Shown piece after piece: positions 43,007-51,625 of a DNA stretch of 64,000 bases. The notes under the pieces are model-generated. The model made no database searches. It saw only the letters and a list, made by a program, of their open reading frames with translations, and was not told the DNA's origin. The stretch's first letter is position 1, and every line of letters starts with the position of its first letter. The DNA comes from an uncultured Clostridia bacterium. GTDB taxonomy: Bacteria > Bacillota > Clostridia > Lachnospirales > CAG-274. The stretch is taken from contig CALWSP010000017.1 in assembly GCA_944384235.1 (NCBI GenBank), positions 34,707 through 98,706 of the forward strand, read 5' to 3'. Made by a program: the position numbers and the translations under genes.

Positions 43007-44113
43007 TTATTCATCGTCGCTATCTCTTGAGCTACTTCTTGAGCTACTTCTTGAGCTACCAACTTCTATTATTCTATCAACAGGTTCTTTAATTATTTTT
43101 TCGCTTGTTTGAATTTCGCCCATTCTAACGCCGTTTACATAAGGAATTTTCCTAGAAACCTCCTTTTCGCCTTCAACGCCTTCTCTAATTTCTTTACGGT
43201 AGGAAGAAGGCTCGTTAGAATTACGCCTTGTAATTGTGTCATAGTCTATTGTTTCTGTCACTGTTTCAAGGCCGAAAGTTCTAATTGGAAGAACTGTTTC
43301 AGTTGAAACAACTTTTAAAGTTTGGCCTGCTTGAATGTTTGTTTTTGTGCTTTCTGTTATTGACGGGTTAGCTGAAAGAAGCTGGCTTTCAGTCATACCA
43401 AATTTAGAGGCTATGCTTCCAAAAGTGTCCCCTGAAACAACTGTGTAGTCTTTTGTTACTTGGTGTGTAGCACTTAAAAGTTTTGCAGCCTCTTCTGGAG
43501 TGTTTACGCTGTTTTTATCTACAAAAGTGTTTGCTGTGCTAATTCTAACTGCAAACTCTGGCTGAGCTGTGCCTTCAGGGCATTTATAGTTTTCTAAAAC
43601 AATTTTAAGAGCCTCTCTTGCAGATTCAATGTTTGAAACTATGCAAAAATCTTTGTCATCAACTAAAATTTTAGTTGCTTCTTGGTTGTAGGAAACTGTT
43701 TGGCAAACTTTGGAAATTACCTGCTCTGCATCTTCTTTTTTCTTAAAAAGCCCACCTGATTTTTTAAGGCTAATTGTTTCGTTAAGCTCAATGTTACTTC
43801 CTACATCTTGTTTTAATTTAGCCACAACAAGTTTAGTTAGCTCTTCTTCAGATGTGTTTGTGTCTTTTATGTAGCCTATTATTTCGTTATCAACATAAAC
43901 TGCAACAGCATTTGCCCTTGAGCCGACATAGCCTATTAAAGAAATGAAGCCTAAAAGCAAAATTAAAAGAAGAAGTGGCCTTAAATTAAGGGGTTTTCTT
44001 CTGTTTTTAGGGAACATTTTATTTTTGGACATATTATTTGGGTGAAGAGGGAAAATCATCGGCCCAGAGTTGTTGCCCTTAAACTTTAGAGGTTTATTGT
44101 TTCTTGGTGTCAT
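43007..44113 (-). CDS. LysM and G5 domain cell-surface protein
   Basis: A 368-residue surface protein. It has a basic, Asn/Pro-rich cytoplasmic N-terminus, a transmembrane anchor (~47-64), a ~150-residue middle part resembling the N-terminal region of clostridial LysM-G5 peptidases, a LysM domain (YTVVSGDTFGSIASKFGMTE, ~220-264) that binds peptidoglycan, and a G5 domain (~275-345). Relatives usually end in an M23 endopeptidase; here the chain stops after G5 with a Ser/Arg repeat and acidic tail. TTG 44119 is only two bases after GGAG, so ATG 44113 is chosen. Probably a cell-wall scaffold or a truncated hydrolase. Confidence 0.85.
   Translation of the reverse strand: MTPRNNKPLKFKGNNSGPMIFPLHPNNMSKNKMFPKNRRKPLNLRPLLLLILLLGFISLIGYVGSRANAVAVYVDNEIIGYIKDTNTSEEELTKLVVAKLKQDVGSNIELNETISLKKSGGLFKKKEDAEQVISKVCQTVSYNQEATKILVDDKDFCIVSNIESAREALKIVLENYKCPEGTAQPEFAVRISTANTFVDKNSVNTPEEAAKLLSATHQVTKDYTVVSGDTFGSIASKFGMTESQLLSANPSITESTKTNIQAGQTLKVVSTETVLPIRTFGLETVTETIDYDTITRRNSNEPSSYRKEIREGVEGEKEVSRKIPYVNGVRMGEIQTSEKIIKEPVDRIIEVGSSRSSSRSSSRDSDDE
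43025..43060. repeat. Three 12-base tandem repeats in the LysM-G5 gene
   Basis: TCTTGAGCTACT occurs three times head to tail (last base of the third copy differs). It encodes, on the minus strand, the SSRS-type repeat near the C-terminus. Such in-frame repeats can gain or lose units by slippage. Confidence 0.85.
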
Positions 44114-44210
44114 TACCAAAACTCCTTTATCTAAAAAATTGTAAATTACTTAAACATATTATATAGTATAAGTATATAATGAAAGTGGCATAAAAGCAAG
44201 CATAAAATAA

Positions 44211-44238
44211 TTACAAATCAATTAAAGTGTGGTATAAT
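44211..44238 (+). promoter_or_regulatory. Promoter of queG-recU
   Basis: TTACAA (44211-44216) and TATAAT (44233-44238) with a 16-base spacer, 17 bases before the queG ATG. Confidence 0.6.
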
Positions 44239-44255
44239 TAAAAATTGGTGATGAA

Positions 44256-45230
44256 ATGTTATTTGAGAAATTACAAGATTTTGCAAGAAAAGAAAATATA
44301 ATTGCTGGTGTTGGCAAAAGCGAGGATTTTATTGAGTTAAGAGAAAGTTTAAAAGGGAAGAAAGTTCCTTTTATTGACTATGACATAGACTTTAGAACAA
44401 GGCCTAGTTTAACTATGGAAAATGTTAAAAGCATTGTTGCAATTGGCCTTAGTTACAATGTTAAATACAAGTTTATTAAAGATGGGAAAGTTAGAGGAAA
44501 TTTATCTAGCGGGGCTATTGGCCTTGATTACCACATTTTAATTGAGCAAAAGCTTAAAAAACTTAAAGACGAGCTTTTTAAGGAAAGTGAGTGTAAAATA
44601 TTTTGCGACACGGGGCCTCTTTCTGACAGAGATGTTGCAATTAGGTGCGACTTAGGGGTTAGAGGGAAAAACGGAAGTGTTATTAACAAAGACATTGGCG
44701 GAATGTTTTTTATTGGGTATATGCTAACTGACATTGAATATGAAAAGTGGCAAGTTAAAAAAAGGGAGCATATTAGCTGTGGAAGTTGCTCTTTATGTTT
44801 AGATTATTGCCCGTCAAAGGCAATTAGTTTAAAGGGGTGTGAATATGAAAAGTGTATATCTTACATTACCCAAGAAAAAGGCGTTTTGTCTAAGGAAAAG
44901 GCGAGTTTAATTTCAAAGCAAATTTATGGCTGTGACATTTGCCAAAGAGTTTGCCCTTTTAACAAAGGTTTTAAATTTGAAGAAAACGAGCTTGCATACC
45001 CTGACTTAATTGAGCTTTTAAAAATGACAAACAAAGAATTTAAAAACGTTTATGGAAACACAGCTTGTGGCTGGAGAGGGAAAAGAACCCTTCAAAGAAA
45101 CGCCCTTATTGCAATTGGAAATATGAAAAGGCGGGATTGTTTAGAGGTTTTAGAAACATTTTCTAAAAGCGAGTTTGAAGATTTAAAAAGCGCAAGCATA
45201 TATGCAATAAAGAAAATTAGAGGTGATTAA
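44256..45230 (+). CDS. queG: Epoxyqueuosine reductase
   Basis: A 324-residue cobalamin-dependent enzyme with two 4Fe-4S clusters that makes queuosine in tRNA. Ferredoxin motifs: CGSCSLCLDYCP (~178-189) and CDICQRVCPFNKG (~230-242). The N-terminal B12-binding part has the SVGLSYN-like stretch (here VAIGLSYNVKYK) and LGVRGKNG, and a short HEAT-like C-terminus follows. It implies that this organism either makes or salvages queuine and has B12. It lies one base upstream of the recU start. Confidence 0.92.
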   Translation: MLFEKLQDFARKENIIAGVGKSEDFIELRESLKGKKVPFIDYDIDFRTRPSLTMENVKSIVAIGLSYNVKYKFIKDGKVRGNLSSGAIGLDYHILIEQKLKKLKDELFKESECKIFCDTGPLSDRDVAIRCDLGVRGKNGSVINKDIGGMFFIGYMLTDIEYEKWQVKKREHISCGSCSLCLDYCPSKAISLKGCEYEKCISYITQEKGVLSKEKASLISKQIYGCDICQRVCPFNKGFKFEENELAYPDLIELLKMTNKEFKNVYGNTACGWRGKRTLQRNALIAIGNMKRRDCLEVLETFSKSEFEDLKSASIYAIKKIRGD

Positions 45231-45231
45231 A

Positions 45232-45756
45232 ATGGGATATTGGAACAGCAGAGGCCTTAGAGGAAGTGGGTTTGAGGAGCTAATTAATATGACTAACGAG
45301 GTATATAGGCAAAGGGGTTTGGCTATAATACAGAAGATACCAACACCAATTACTCCTATTAAGCTGGACAAGTCTAAGGGGGTTATAACCCTTGCATATT
45401 TTGACCAAAAATCTACTGTAGACTACATTGGGGCAGCTCAAGGAATACCAATTTGTTTTGATGCAAAGCAAACTGCTCAAGGCAGGCTACCTTTACAAAA
45501 TATACACCAGCACCAGCTTGATTTTATGAGTGAATTTCAAAAAAACGAGGGCATAGCTTTTCTACTTGTAAACTTTTCTGACAAAGACGAAAGCTATTTC
45601 TTGCCTTTTGAAGTTTTGGAGAAATTTTACTTAGAGGCTAAAAATGGTGGGAGAAAGTCAATTCCTTATTCTGCTTTTGAAAAAAAATACCAAGTTTTTA
45701 ACAAAAACGGCTTTCCCATTCACTATTTAGAAGCTATAAATGTGTATTTGGAGTAG
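45232..45756 (+). CDS. recU: Holliday junction resolvase RecU
   Basis: A 174-residue Gram-positive Holliday-junction resolvase. NSRGLRGSGFEELI at the N-terminus, the catalytic core KSTVDYIGAAQGIPICFDAKQT with its Asp/Glu/Lys residues, and the HQLDFM motif are typical. The frame is open back to GTG 45223 but that lies in the AGAGGTG ribosome binding site, so ATG 45232 is taken. It follows queG directly; in many Firmicutes recU pairs with a penicillin-binding protein gene, absent here. Confidence 0.92.
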   Translation: MGYWNSRGLRGSGFEELINMTNEVYRQRGLAIIQKIPTPITPIKLDKSKGVITLAYFDQKSTVDYIGAAQGIPICFDAKQTAQGRLPLQNIHQHQLDFMSEFQKNEGIAFLLVNFSDKDESYFLPFEVLEKFYLEAKNGGRKSIPYSAFEKKYQVFNKNGFPIHYLEAINVYLE

Positions 45757-45786
45757 TTTTTATTAAGAAAAACGGAGGAATACATT

Positions 45787-46836
45787 TTGAAGTTTTTAGG
45801 ACTTTTATTAGCCATTACTATTTTAAGCACAAGTGTTGAATTAGAGGAAAGGGAGAATTTAAAAACCCCTTACATTGTTTATCTTGAAAACGAAAGGGAT
45901 TTAGCAAGGCTTGAAAAAACAAGCACTCAAAGCGGAGCATACATTGAAGATGAGGCTATTTACAAAGACATTAGCCAGTTTGAAAAAGCCACAAAGACAG
46001 AAAACGAAGTATATATTTTATATATTAGAAAAGGGGAAAATTTTCCTAGAAAAAGGTTAGTTGAAATTTTAGCTAAAGAAAAAACACCTATGTTAATTTT
46101 AGAAAAAGGCATTGGTGGAAGCCAAGTTCAGAAAGTTGCTGAAATTTGTGGAGATTTAAATGTGAACATTTTTATTCAAATAGACAGCGACAACAAGTAT
46201 ATTTACGAGTGTTTTGCTGAAATATTTAGAAAACAATGCCCAAGGGCTGTTTTGGTTTGGAGCGTTCCAAGCTTTAAAAAAGTTGACCCTCCAAACAAAG
46301 ATTTATATGACTTAGTTGGAATAAACGCCTTTAGCGAAAGGGAAAATGGCGAAATTGTTTCGATGTATGAAGATTGTGAGCTAATTTGCAAAAGGTTTAA
46401 AGAAAGCTCTATTATGTTAAATGTGGCTGTTGCAAATTATAGCATTGACACTTGTCAATATAAATACGACCTTGTTAAAATGGAAATGGAGAAGTTATAT
46501 AGCCTTCCTTTAGAATATAACAACATTGGTTTTGTAAACTACATTAGTATGGTTAAAAAATATGAAAACAGCATTGTTAGCAATTACAGAGTTACTGAAA
46601 GCCAAGATGTTATGAACCTTTTTTCAAGCCTTGTTTACAAAATGAAAGTGGACAGATATTTTATTAAAAGCTCATATGTTTGTTTTGTGGAAAACAAAAA
46701 GGCTTTTATGGACAAAAATTTTGCTACTTTGCTTGGAATTAAAGGAGAGAAAAGAGAGAACAACACAGTTGAAATTAGACCTTGTGGCTTTAACAAAAGC
46801 GAAAGAAAAATGTTTGTAAAAAAAGAAAGAATGTAG
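45787..46836 (+). CDS. Secreted GH26-like TIM-barrel protein, function unknown
   Basis: A 349-residue exported protein starting at TTG 45787 (GGAGG eight to ten bases upstream). Residues 1-15 form a short signal-like hydrophobic segment. The middle has the pattern of GH26-type barrels: repeated beta strands (PMLILEKGIGG, VNIFIQIDSD) and AVLVWSVPSFKKVDPPNKDLYDLVGINAF, the equivalent of the VWSV...YYPGxxxVDWVGxN segment of that family. I cannot see the two catalytic Glu in their usual places, so it may be a non-catalytic carbohydrate-binding relative. Its place between recU and the DUF1189-like gene gives no clue to function. Confidence 0.55.
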   Translation: MKFLGLLLAITILSTSVELEERENLKTPYIVYLENERDLARLEKTSTQSGAYIEDEAIYKDISQFEKATKTENEVYILYIRKGENFPRKRLVEILAKEKTPMLILEKGIGGSQVQKVAEICGDLNVNIFIQIDSDNKYIYECFAEIFRKQCPRAVLVWSVPSFKKVDPPNKDLYDLVGINAFSERENGEIVSMYEDCELICKRFKESSIMLNVAVANYSIDTCQYKYDLVKMEMEKLYSLPLEYNNIGFVNYISMVKKYENSIVSNYRVTESQDVMNLFSSLVYKMKVDRYFIKSSYVCFVENKKAFMDKNFATLLGIKGEKRENNTVEIRPCGFNKSERKMFVKKERM

Positions 46837-46873
46837 TATAATAAGAAAAAAGTTTTATTTCTTGGAGGAGATT

Positions 46874-47659
46874 ATGAGTTTTAGAGAACAGTTTTTAACG
46901 GCAGTTTATAGGTTTAAAAAATACCCAAGGCTTGTTTTAGAAGATTTTAGCAGGGTGTTTTGTTTTTTCCTAATTTTTATAATTTTAGTTTCTATTATTA
47001 GTACTCTCCCTTTAGTTAAAATGTATAAAGATTTTGGCGGTATATCTGGATTTATTGAAAAAAATGTTCCAGATTTTTACATAGAAGATGGGCAGCTATA
47101 TTGCGAAGCATATGACTATACTAACGAAATGTTAGGAGTTAAAATATATTATTCAGTTAATGAAAAGGCTGAAAACATTGATGTTAAAGGATACACTACT
47201 TACATTGTTGCTGACCAAGACAAGCTGATTTCCTTTGACGGCAGGCAGAAAAGGTTAATTAACTTTAACGACGGAGCTTTTAACGACTTTGGCAAGTGGC
47301 AATTAGTTCAATTTTTTAAAAACCCAACTAACGAGCTTTATATGGTTGGAATTTTTGCTTTAACTATGTTTATAGTTTATTTAATTTTATCTGTTATGAA
47401 AGTTTTATTAACAGTTGGTTTAATATTTATTGTAAATTTAATGACATTTAAGGCGGATTTATCTTTCCTTTCTATGACAAAACTTGCGGTATATGTTAGA
47501 GTTTTCCCTTGTGTTTTATTTTTAGTTTTATATTTTTCTAACTTTGCAGTTTCAGCCCTTATATATTTTGGCATTTTAATTACATACATCTACCTTGCAC
47601 TTAAAAACATTAAAAAAAGCGAGGCAATTATTATTGCAGAAATTAAGGAGGGAGTATGA
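46874..47659 (+). CDS. DUF1189-like membrane protein
   Basis: A 261-residue membrane protein. One helix lies near the N-terminus (~25-45), an extracytoplasmic domain of ~110 residues follows (GGISGFIEKNVPDFYIEDG onward), then about four C-terminal helices (~155-250). This layout, the opening FREQFLTAVYRFKKY and the PDFYIEDGQL-type segment match DUF1189 proteins of unknown function. The frame is open to TTG 46862, but GGAGGAG places the start at ATG 46874. It overlaps dnaX by four bases, so the two are translationally coupled. Confidence 0.75.
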   Translation: MSFREQFLTAVYRFKKYPRLVLEDFSRVFCFFLIFIILVSIISTLPLVKMYKDFGGISGFIEKNVPDFYIEDGQLYCEAYDYTNEMLGVKIYYSVNEKAENIDVKGYTTYIVADQDKLISFDGRQKRLINFNDGAFNDFGKWQLVQFFKNPTNELYMVGIFALTMFIVYLILSVMKVLLTVGLIFIVNLMTFKADLSFLSMTKLAVYVRVFPCVLFLVLYFSNFAVSALIYFGILITYIYLALKNIKKSEAIIIAEIKEGV

Positions 47660-49296
47660 GCTACCAAGCGTTATACAGAAGGCTTAGGCCTCAAAGGTTT
47701 GAAGATGTTGTTGGGCAAGACCACATTGTTAAAACTCTTAAAAACCAAATTGAAAACAACAGAATAAACCACGCTTACCTTTTTTGCGGAACTAGAGGAA
47801 CTGGCAAAACAACTACTGCAAAAATATTTGCAAGGGCTATTAACTGCAATGGTGGCGAAGAAAAGCCTTGCAACAAGTGTGATGTTTGCAGCAAAATTTT
47901 AAAAGGCACAAGCGTTAATGTTATTGAAATTGACGCAGCAAGCAACAACGGTGTGGACAACATTAGGGACATTATTGAAGAAGTTAAATACCCGCCAACT
48001 GACTGCAAGTATAAAGTTTATATTATAGACGAGGTGCATATGCTTTCTGGCGGGGCTTTTAACGCCCTTTTAAAGACTTTAGAAGAACCACCTAGCTATG
48101 TAGTTTTTATTTTAGCTACTACTGACCCGCAGAAAATGCCTGTTACTGTTTTATCAAGGTGTCAAAGGTTTGATTTTCACAGAATAAGCAAGGACACTAT
48201 GTTTAGCGTTTTAAAGGAGTATATGGCTGAAGAAGGGGCGAAAGTTAGCGAAGATGCCCTTGAGTATATTTGCGAAATTAGTGACGGGGCTATGAGAGAT
48301 GCTTTAAGCATTTTAGACCAGTGCATTAGTTTTTATTACGAAATGGAAATAGACATAGACAAGGTTATGGAAATTACAGGCTCTGTTGACAAAGGCGTGT
48401 TTTTTAAATTAACTGAGGCTATGAACGAAAGCAACAGCGGGCTATGTATGGAAATTATAGACAATGTTATTTTGCAAGGCAGGGACATTTCTCAATTTGT
48501 AGCTGACTGTATAACACATTTTAGAAACTTACTTTTAGCTATTTCTATTGACGGGGAAAGTGTTGCCCTTGACTATTCTAAAGAGTATGTAGAAAAGCTA
48601 AAAAAGCAGGGGCAAGAAATTGGATACGAGTATTTACTTACTTTAATTTCTAGTTTTTCTGAGCTTGCAAACCAAATTAAATTTAGCCAAAACCCACGAA
48701 TTTTACTTGAAGTTTGTGCTATTAAAGGTTGCAACCCTGTTGTTTCTTACGACCTTGGAAGTGTGAACAAGAGGCTTAAAAACATAGAAGAAAAAATTGA
48801 AAATGGTAATTTTATAGAAAAAGGCACTTTAGAAAAAGAAGAATTAAAAGAAATTGAAAAAATTAGCCAAAATAGCGAAAGTGTTGAAAAGAAAGAAGAT
48901 GTTGTTGAAAAATACAAGGAGAAAATTGAAAAGGCAATTCCTGAGGACATTAAAAATGTTATTTCAAACTGGAACAGCTTTGTTATGTCTTTAGAAAAAG
49001 ACCCTGTTGTTAGGTCTGTGCTTTCGCTTCAAGGAAGAGCTTGCTACTTAGAGGACGAGTGTTTAACTATTGTGGCAAAAAACAACGGAGCTATGTTATA
49101 TTTGGAAAGCCGTTTAGAAATTATTTCTAAAGAGCTTGAAAAGTATTTTGGCAAAGAATATTTAGTTAAAATTATAAACGAGGACAAGTACAAAAAGAGA
49201 ATTAGCGAAAAGGCTAGCCTAGAAAAAGAGGAAAACAAAATTACAAGAGAAAGTTTTGAAAACACTTTTGGAAGTTTTGTTCAATTTGAAGATTAA
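47656..49296 (+). CDS. dnaX: DNA polymerase III subunit gamma/tau
   Basis: A 546-residue clamp-loader ATPase. It shows YRRLRPQRFEDVVGQDHIV, Walker A GTRGTGKTTTAKIFA (~45-59), the zinc module CNGGEEKPCNKCDVC (~64-78), DEVHMLSGGAFNALLKTLEEPP and the sensor LSRCQRFDF. The C-terminal third (~380-546) is Lys/Glu-rich tau-type sequence. No clear slippery site for a programmed gamma product was found. It begins in the last codons of the DUF1189-like gene; ybaB and recR follow as in Bacillus. Confidence 0.95.
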   Translation: MSYQALYRRLRPQRFEDVVGQDHIVKTLKNQIENNRINHAYLFCGTRGTGKTTTAKIFARAINCNGGEEKPCNKCDVCSKILKGTSVNVIEIDAASNNGVDNIRDIIEEVKYPPTDCKYKVYIIDEVHMLSGGAFNALLKTLEEPPSYVVFILATTDPQKMPVTVLSRCQRFDFHRISKDTMFSVLKEYMAEEGAKVSEDALEYICEISDGAMRDALSILDQCISFYYEMEIDIDKVMEITGSVDKGVFFKLTEAMNESNSGLCMEIIDNVILQGRDISQFVADCITHFRNLLLAISIDGESVALDYSKEYVEKLKKQGQEIGYEYLLTLISSFSELANQIKFSQNPRILLEVCAIKGCNPVVSYDLGSVNKRLKNIEEKIENGNFIEKGTLEKEELKEIEKISQNSESVEKKEDVVEKYKEKIEKAIPEDIKNVISNWNSFVMSLEKDPVVRSVLSLQGRACYLEDECLTIVAKNNGAMLYLESRLEIISKELEKYFGKEYLVKIINEDKYKKRISEKASLEKEENKITRESFENTFGSFVQFED

Positions 49297-49308
49297 AAAT
49301 TATGGTTA

Positions 49309-49337
49309 TTGATATTTTTTAAAAATTATAATATAAT
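49309..49337 (+). promoter_or_regulatory. Promoter of ybaB-recR-thyX
   Basis: TTGATA (49309-49314) and TATAAT (49332-49337) with a 17-base spacer, 34 bases before ybaB. Confidence 0.7.
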
Positions 49338-49371
49338 TAATAGAACAGAATTAATTTAGGAGGATTATGAT

Positions 49372-49710
49372 ATGGCAAGAGGTTTTGGTGGCGGTTTCGG
49401 CGGTATGAATATGAACAACCTTATGAAACAAGCTCAAAAGATGCAAAAACAAATGGAGCAGGCTCAGCAGGAGCTTGAAGTTAAGGAATTTGAAGTTACT
49501 AGCGGTGGCGGTGCTGTTAAAGTTGTTATAACTGGCAAAAAGGTTGTTAAGAGCATTCAAATTAACCCTGATGTTGTTGACCCAGACGATGTTGAAATGC
49601 TTGAAGATTTAGTTTTAACTGCTGTAAACGAGGCTATTCGCCAAGCTGATGACGCAGCTAACTCTGCTATGGGTGGCATTACTGGCGGCCTTGGAAACGG
49701 CCTTTTCTAA
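49372..49710 (+). CDS. ybaB: YbaB/EbfC nucleoid-associated protein
   Basis: A 112-residue small DNA-binding protein. [22 protein letters not shown] forms the N-terminal coiled helix; [18 protein letters not shown] and [18 protein letters not shown] are the family core. Both ends are Gly-rich. It sits in the dnaX-ybaB-recR order conserved across bacteria. Confidence 0.95.
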   Translation: MARGFGGGFGGMNMNNLMKQAQKMQKQMEQAQQELEVKEFEVTSGGGAVKVVITGKKVVKSIQINPDVVDPDDVEMLEDLVLTAVNEAIRQADDAANSAMGGITGGLGNGLF

Positions 49711-49726
49711 AAAAGTGGTGATTTAA

Positions 49727-50329
49727 ATGAATTATTATGGAGAATCGTTAAGCAAATTAATTGAGCATTTTTCAAGGCTGCCAGGCATTGGCGGAAAAAC
49801 TGCCCAAAGGCTAGCTTTTCACGTTTTAAATATGCCTAAAGAAGATGTTGAGGCTTTTGCTAGCAGCCTTTTATCAGCTAAGACTGATGTTAAATATTGC
49901 TCAATTTGTTGCAACCTAACTGACAACGACCCTTGTGAAGTTTGTTCTGACCATAGTAGAAGAAAGGACATTATTATGGTTGTTGAAAACCCTAGAGATA
50001 TGGCATCTTACGAAAGGTCTAAGGGCTTTGACGGAAGATACCACATTTTACACGGCCTTATTGCCGTAACAAAAGGCATTGGCCCTGACGACATTAAAAT
50101 TAGGGAACTAGTTAGAAGAATTGACGAAAACATTAAAGAAGTTGTTATTGCTTTAAGCCCTACTATTGATGGAGATATTACGGCTGCTTACATTGCAAAA
50201 ACTTTAAAGCCACTAGGTGTTAAGGTTACTAAAATTGCTAATGGCGTGCCTATTGGTAGCGACTTAGAGTATATAGATGAAATTACTTTGGCTAAAGCTC
50301 TTGAAGGTAGGTCAGAGATGATAGTGTAG
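49727..50329 (+). CDS. recR: Recombination mediator RecR
   Basis: A 200-residue protein: helix-hairpin-helix LPGIGGKTAQRLAFH (~18-32), zinc finger CSICCNLTDNDPCEVC (~57-72), and Toprim domain from ~80 (IMVVENPRDMASYE) to ~175 (KITRIANG-like VTKIANGVPIG). It works with RecFO in loading RecA at gaps. It begins 16 bases after ybaB with a GGTGAT-type ribosome binding site. Confidence 0.96.
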   Translation: MNYYGESLSKLIEHFSRLPGIGGKTAQRLAFHVLNMPKEDVEAFASSLLSAKTDVKYCSICCNLTDNDPCEVCSDHSRRKDIIMVVENPRDMASYERSKGFDGRYHILHGLIAVTKGIGPDDIKIRELVRRIDENIKEVVIALSPTIDGDITAAYIAKTLKPLGVKVTKIANGVPIGSDLEYIDEITLAKALEGRSEMIV

Positions 50330-50338
50330 AGGTGTTAT

Positions 50339-50968
50339 ATGAAAGTTATTAAGCCATCTTATGTTATAGTTGACGATTTAAACCCTAAGGCTATGATGGA
50401 AAGAATTGAAAGAGCAGGCAGAACTTGTTACAAAAGCGAGGGCAACATTTGCGAGGGAAGTGCTGAAAAGTTTATTTCTAACATTATAAAAAGAGGACAC
50501 GAATCTGTTATTGAGCACGAAAAAATTACTGTTAGGTTTATTTGTGACAGAGGCGTTACCCACGAGTTAGTTAGACACAGAATTGCTAGCTATTCCCAAG
50601 AAAGCACTAGATACTGCAACTATTCAAACGACAAGTTTGGAAACGAGCTTACTTTTATTAAGCCTTGTTTCTGGGACGAAAGCACAGAAAGTGGAAAGGC
50701 TATGTATGAAGTTTGGGAAAAAAGTATGCAAAACATTGAAAACGAGTACAACAAGTTAATGGAGCTTGGGGCTAAGCCCGAGGAGGCAAGAAGCATACTT
50801 CCTAACAGTTTAAAAACTGAAATAGTTGTTACTATGAATTTAAGGTCTTGGAGAAACTTCTTTAGACTTAGAACTGATATAAAGGCTCACCCTCAAATTA
50901 GAGAAATTGCTTGTGCTTTGTTAGAAGAATTAAAAGAAAAGTTGCCTGTTTTATTTGGGGATTTATAA
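50339..50968 (+). CDS. thyX: Flavin-dependent thymidylate synthase
   Basis: A 209-residue FAD enzyme making dTMP from dUMP. The ThyX signature R-H-R-x7-S is present as RHRIASYSQESTRY (~78-91), with HESVIEHEKITVRF upstream and LRSWRNFFRLR near the C-terminus. It follows recR by nine bases, an unusual neighbour, and is the last gene before a terminator. Confidence 0.96.
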   Translation: MKVIKPSYVIVDDLNPKAMMERIERAGRTCYKSEGNICEGSAEKFISNIIKRGHESVIEHEKITVRFICDRGVTHELVRHRIASYSQESTRYCNYSNDKFGNELTFIKPCFWDESTESGKAMYEVWEKSMQNIENEYNKLMELGAKPEEARSILPNSLKTEIVVTMNLRSWRNFFRLRTDIKAHPQIREIACALLEELKEKLPVLFGDL

Positions 50969-50981
50969 TATAAGTTTTAAG

Positions 50982-51007
50982 AAAATAGCCTGAAAGGGCT
51001 ATTTTTT
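50982..51007 (+). terminator. Terminator after thyX
   Basis: AAAATAGCC pairs with GGCTATTTT around TGAAAG and is followed by a T run. The ~150 bases beyond it to the next terminator are A/T-rich with nothing recognisable. Confidence 0.9.
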
Positions 51008-51162
51008 GTTTTAAATTTATTTAGGTGAAATTAGGATTTTAAAATTAAGGGAAGGTTTTATTTTGTGAGAGGGTTAAAAGAGATGTGTTTTAAGTTTTAT
51101 ATTACATAGATTTTTGAGAAAAAAATTTTTATAAAATGATTTAAGTTTATATTTTTAAAAAC

Positions 51163-51190
51163 AAAAAAGGCCCTAAAAAATAGACCTTTC
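51163..51190 (-). terminator. Terminator of the flavin reductase-TPR operon
   Basis: On the minus strand, AAAGGTCTA and TAGGGCCTTT form an imperfect stem around T5, followed by TTTG. The hairpin includes the last codons and stop of the 149-residue gene. Confidence 0.65.
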
Positions 51191-51622
51191 TTTTTGTTCT
51201 GCCATATCGTAGAAAAACAGACCTTCTGCCATTTTAACAAAAGCACCTCTATCCTTTAGGTTATAGGCCTTGTCTTTATACCAGAGGGTTTCAAGGTTTG
51301 CAGAAACAACCATTTGAGTTTCGTTTTTTAAAGTGTAGCAAACTGTAATTAACGGAGTTTCATTTGTTGCATCTTTTGTTTTAAAATCGTGGTTTAAAAA
51401 GTTTAACATTTGTAGAGAACGGCTTATGTCTTTATAAGTTATGAGGGTTATTTTTTCTTTTGAAAGTTCTGGATAAAAAACCTCAACTTTTGCAACAGAT
51501 GAAATATCTGGTATTTTAAAAACAAGTCGTCCTTTATTAAAAAAAGACATAATTATTAAAAGAATTATTGCTATTAAAATGCCAATAGCTATGTTTTTTA
51601 GAAATTTAAATTTATTGTTCAT
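51173..51622 (-). CDS. Hypothetical membrane-anchored protein
   Basis: A 149-residue protein of no recognised family. A basic N-terminus and one transmembrane helix (~10-28) are followed by a ~115-residue extracytoplasmic domain with alternating strands (VAKVEVFYPE, ITVCYTLKNETQMVVSANLETLWYK). It starts four bases after the stop of the TPR gene and is probably co-transcribed with it. Confidence 0.7.
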   Translation of the reverse strand: MNNKFKFLKNIAIGILIAIILLIIMSFFNKGRLVFKIPDISSVAKVEVFYPELSKEKITLITYKDISRSLQMLNFLNHDFKTKDATNETPLITVCYTLKNETQMVVSANLETLWYKDKAYNLKDRGAFVKMAEGLFFYDMAEQKERSIF

Positions 51623-51625
51623 AAA

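Noticed and set aside
47656..49296. Programmed frameshift site for a gamma product of dnaX
   Set aside because: Several A-rich tracts occur in the last third, but no A-AAA-AAG heptamer with a following hairpin could be identified.
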